14,142 nt of DNA from JBBQHX01 sp038324385 (GTDB taxonomy: Bacteria > Gemmatimonadota > Gemmatimonadetes > Gemmatimonadales > Gemmatimonadaceae), in NCBI GenBank assembly GCA_038324385.1, contig JBBQHX010000075.1, forward strand, positions 1 to 14,142. Direction: 5' to 3'. Below, in pieces: positions 13,269-14,142 of this stretch (positions are counted from its first letter, which is position 1; every line of letters begins with the position of its first letter). Position numbers and translations under genes: made by a program. The notes beneath the pieces are model-generated. The model was not told where the DNA came from and did no database searches. It saw only the letters and a list, made by a program, of their open reading frames with translations.

Positions 13269-14095
13269 TGCGGGCCGGCCGGGGGCAGTTCGGCGAGCCC
13301 GAACGCCGCGCGGACGGTGCCCTGTTGCCGAATCGCCAGGCACCGCTGGTAATTCTGCCGGCCGATCGCGGGGTCATGATACGGCCGCCCGTGATCGAGG
13401 TGGAGCGTCGGGGCACGGTGGCGGATCTTGATCGGTTGTACCCCGGCGTTCATCAACCGCTCGCCGAGTGCCCGATCCTCGCTGCCGTACGCCATGTCGT
13501 TGTCAAATCCGTTCACTTCCACGATCGCCTCGCGCCAGGTGGACGAGTTGTTCCCCCGCCACGCGGACCGCCGGCTGGTCGCACGATCGAGAATACCGGG
13601 AAGCCAGGGGCTCCGCATGAGTCGAATTGCCCTGTACCCGGGCTTGTAGCCATGGTCGCGCAACCAGGCGAGATCGGAGAACCGGCCGGTGCGGATGTCC
13701 TCGGGGGTGATCGCCTCGCTCGTCTCCGGCGGCAGCTTCAAGTACCCCCCCGAGAGGTAGCGTTCCGGCTGCGCCAGCCGCACGTGCGTGGCGATGAAGT
13801 CGTCGCGCGGGATGCAGTCGCCGTCGGAGAAGATCAGGTACTCGCTCGAGGTGGCGAGAATCGCCCGGTTGAGGATCTCCGTTTTTCGGAAGCCGCGATC
13901 CTCGTGCCAGAGGTGAGTGATCGCCAGTCCGCTTTCGACCCGCATCCGGTCGACCACGGCCGCCGTTTCGGGCCCCGAGCCATCATCGGCGAGCATGATG
14001 TCGAAGTCGCGATACGTCTGCGTGGCGAAACCCCACAGTGACTTCTCGAGCCACTGCGGCTGGTTATACGTCGCGAGAATGACCGAAACGCGCAT
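13247..14095 (-). CDS. Family 2 glycosyltransferase with galactosyltransferase-C-like domain
   Basis: A 282-residue GT-A fold enzyme, likely transferring a sugar to a cell-surface polysaccharide or lipopolysaccharide core. The N-terminus MRVSVILATYNQPQWLEKSL is the classic GT2 opening; ADDGS (36-40) binds the nucleotide. RGFRKTEILNRAI (67-79) and FSDGDCIPRDDFI (89-101) carry the metal-binding D-x-D. The C-terminal part (WRGNNSSTW, VNGFDNDMAYGSEDRALG at 194-211, with acidic E206/D207 as base candidates) matches the Glyco_transf_7C type. There is no membrane segment. Its last residues (PQSPSCST, 275-282) read out of frame into the adjacent remnant, so the native C-terminus was probably lost in the same deletion. 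It begins at 14095 with no Shine-Dalgarno in the 47 nt upstream. Donor and acceptor are unknown. Confidence 0.9.
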   Translation of the reverse strand: MRVSVILATYNQPQWLEKSLWGFATQTYRDFDIMLADDGSGPETAAVVDRMRVESGLAITHLWHEDRGFRKTEILNRAILATSSEYLIFSDGDCIPRDDFIATHVRLAQPERYLSGGYLKLPPETSEAITPEDIRTGRFSDLAWLRDHGYKPGYRAIRLMRSPWLPGILDRATSRRSAWRGNNSSTWREAIVEVNGFDNDMAYGSEDRALGERLMNAGVQPIKIRHRAPTLHLDHGRPYHDPAIGRQNYQRCLAIRQQGTVRAAFGLAELPPAGPQSPSCST

Positions 14096-14142
14096 GGGAG
14101 CGGGCGGGGGATGACGGGCTGACTGCCCGGAGAGTGCGGCGT

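Noticed and set aside
1..14142. CRISPR arrays, tRNA genes, insertion sequences or phage attachment sites.
   Set aside because: No regularly spaced direct repeats, cloverleaf-like segments with conserved T-loop sequence, or transposase motifs were noticed; all sizeable stretches are accounted for by genes.

Overview
The window is very GC-rich (about two thirds G+C by eye). It encodes a Gram-negative-type envelope: a TonB-dependent outer-membrane receptor, lipoproteins, and FtsEX with an EnvC-like amidase activator. The style of the genes (long signal peptides, TonB receptor with an N-terminal carboxypeptidase-regulatory domain, tight 1-nt and 4-nt gene overlaps, few Shine-Dalgarno sequences) would fit Gemmatimonadota or a related high-GC phylum. 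That placement is an inference; no rRNA or other strong taxonomic marker is present.

Layout. Left arm, plus strand (258-3878): a ZnuD-like TonB-dependent receptor followed by two small lipoproteins that look like diverged tandem paralogues of each other. A 13-bp hairpin separates the two lipoproteins. The arm ends in a GC-rich hairpin shared with the convergent nfo gene. All genes from 3900 to the right edge are on the minus strand. Read in the direction of transcription (right to left) they are: a family 2 glycosyltransferase; a broken remnant of a second, paralogous glycosyltransferase; a ROK-family glucokinase; a PfkB-family sugar kinase; a STAS + HATPase (anti-sigma-kinase-like) fusion; a STAS-like (DUF4325-like) protein with a C-terminal winged helix; a 106-residue protein of unknown function; a PLP-dependent trans-sulfuration enzyme (cystathionine gamma-synthase/lyase family); ftsE-ftsX-envC; and endonuclease IV (nfo).

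How the genes may work together. The most unusual part is 9012-12871. Five genes are chained by four consecutive 4-nt stop/start overlaps (GTGA, GTGA, ATGA, ATGA), so two sugar kinases are translationally coupled to what looks like a partner-switching regulatory module (ATPase/kinase plus STAS proteins, one with a DNA-binding-type domain). This suggests a circuit linking carbohydrate phosphorylation to gene regulation, and it is the best candidate here for an undescribed system. ftsE-ftsX-envC form a second tight cluster (1-nt TGATG overlaps) that would couple the divisome to peptidoglycan splitting. The EnvC homologue has lost two of the metal ligands of active LytM/M23 enzymes, consistent with an activator rather than a hydrolase.

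The ends are incomplete in context only. Positions 1-257 hold no gene I can support, and the glycosyltransferase at the right end is complete with 47 nt of upstream sequence. No tRNA, rRNA, CRISPR array or insertion sequence was seen.
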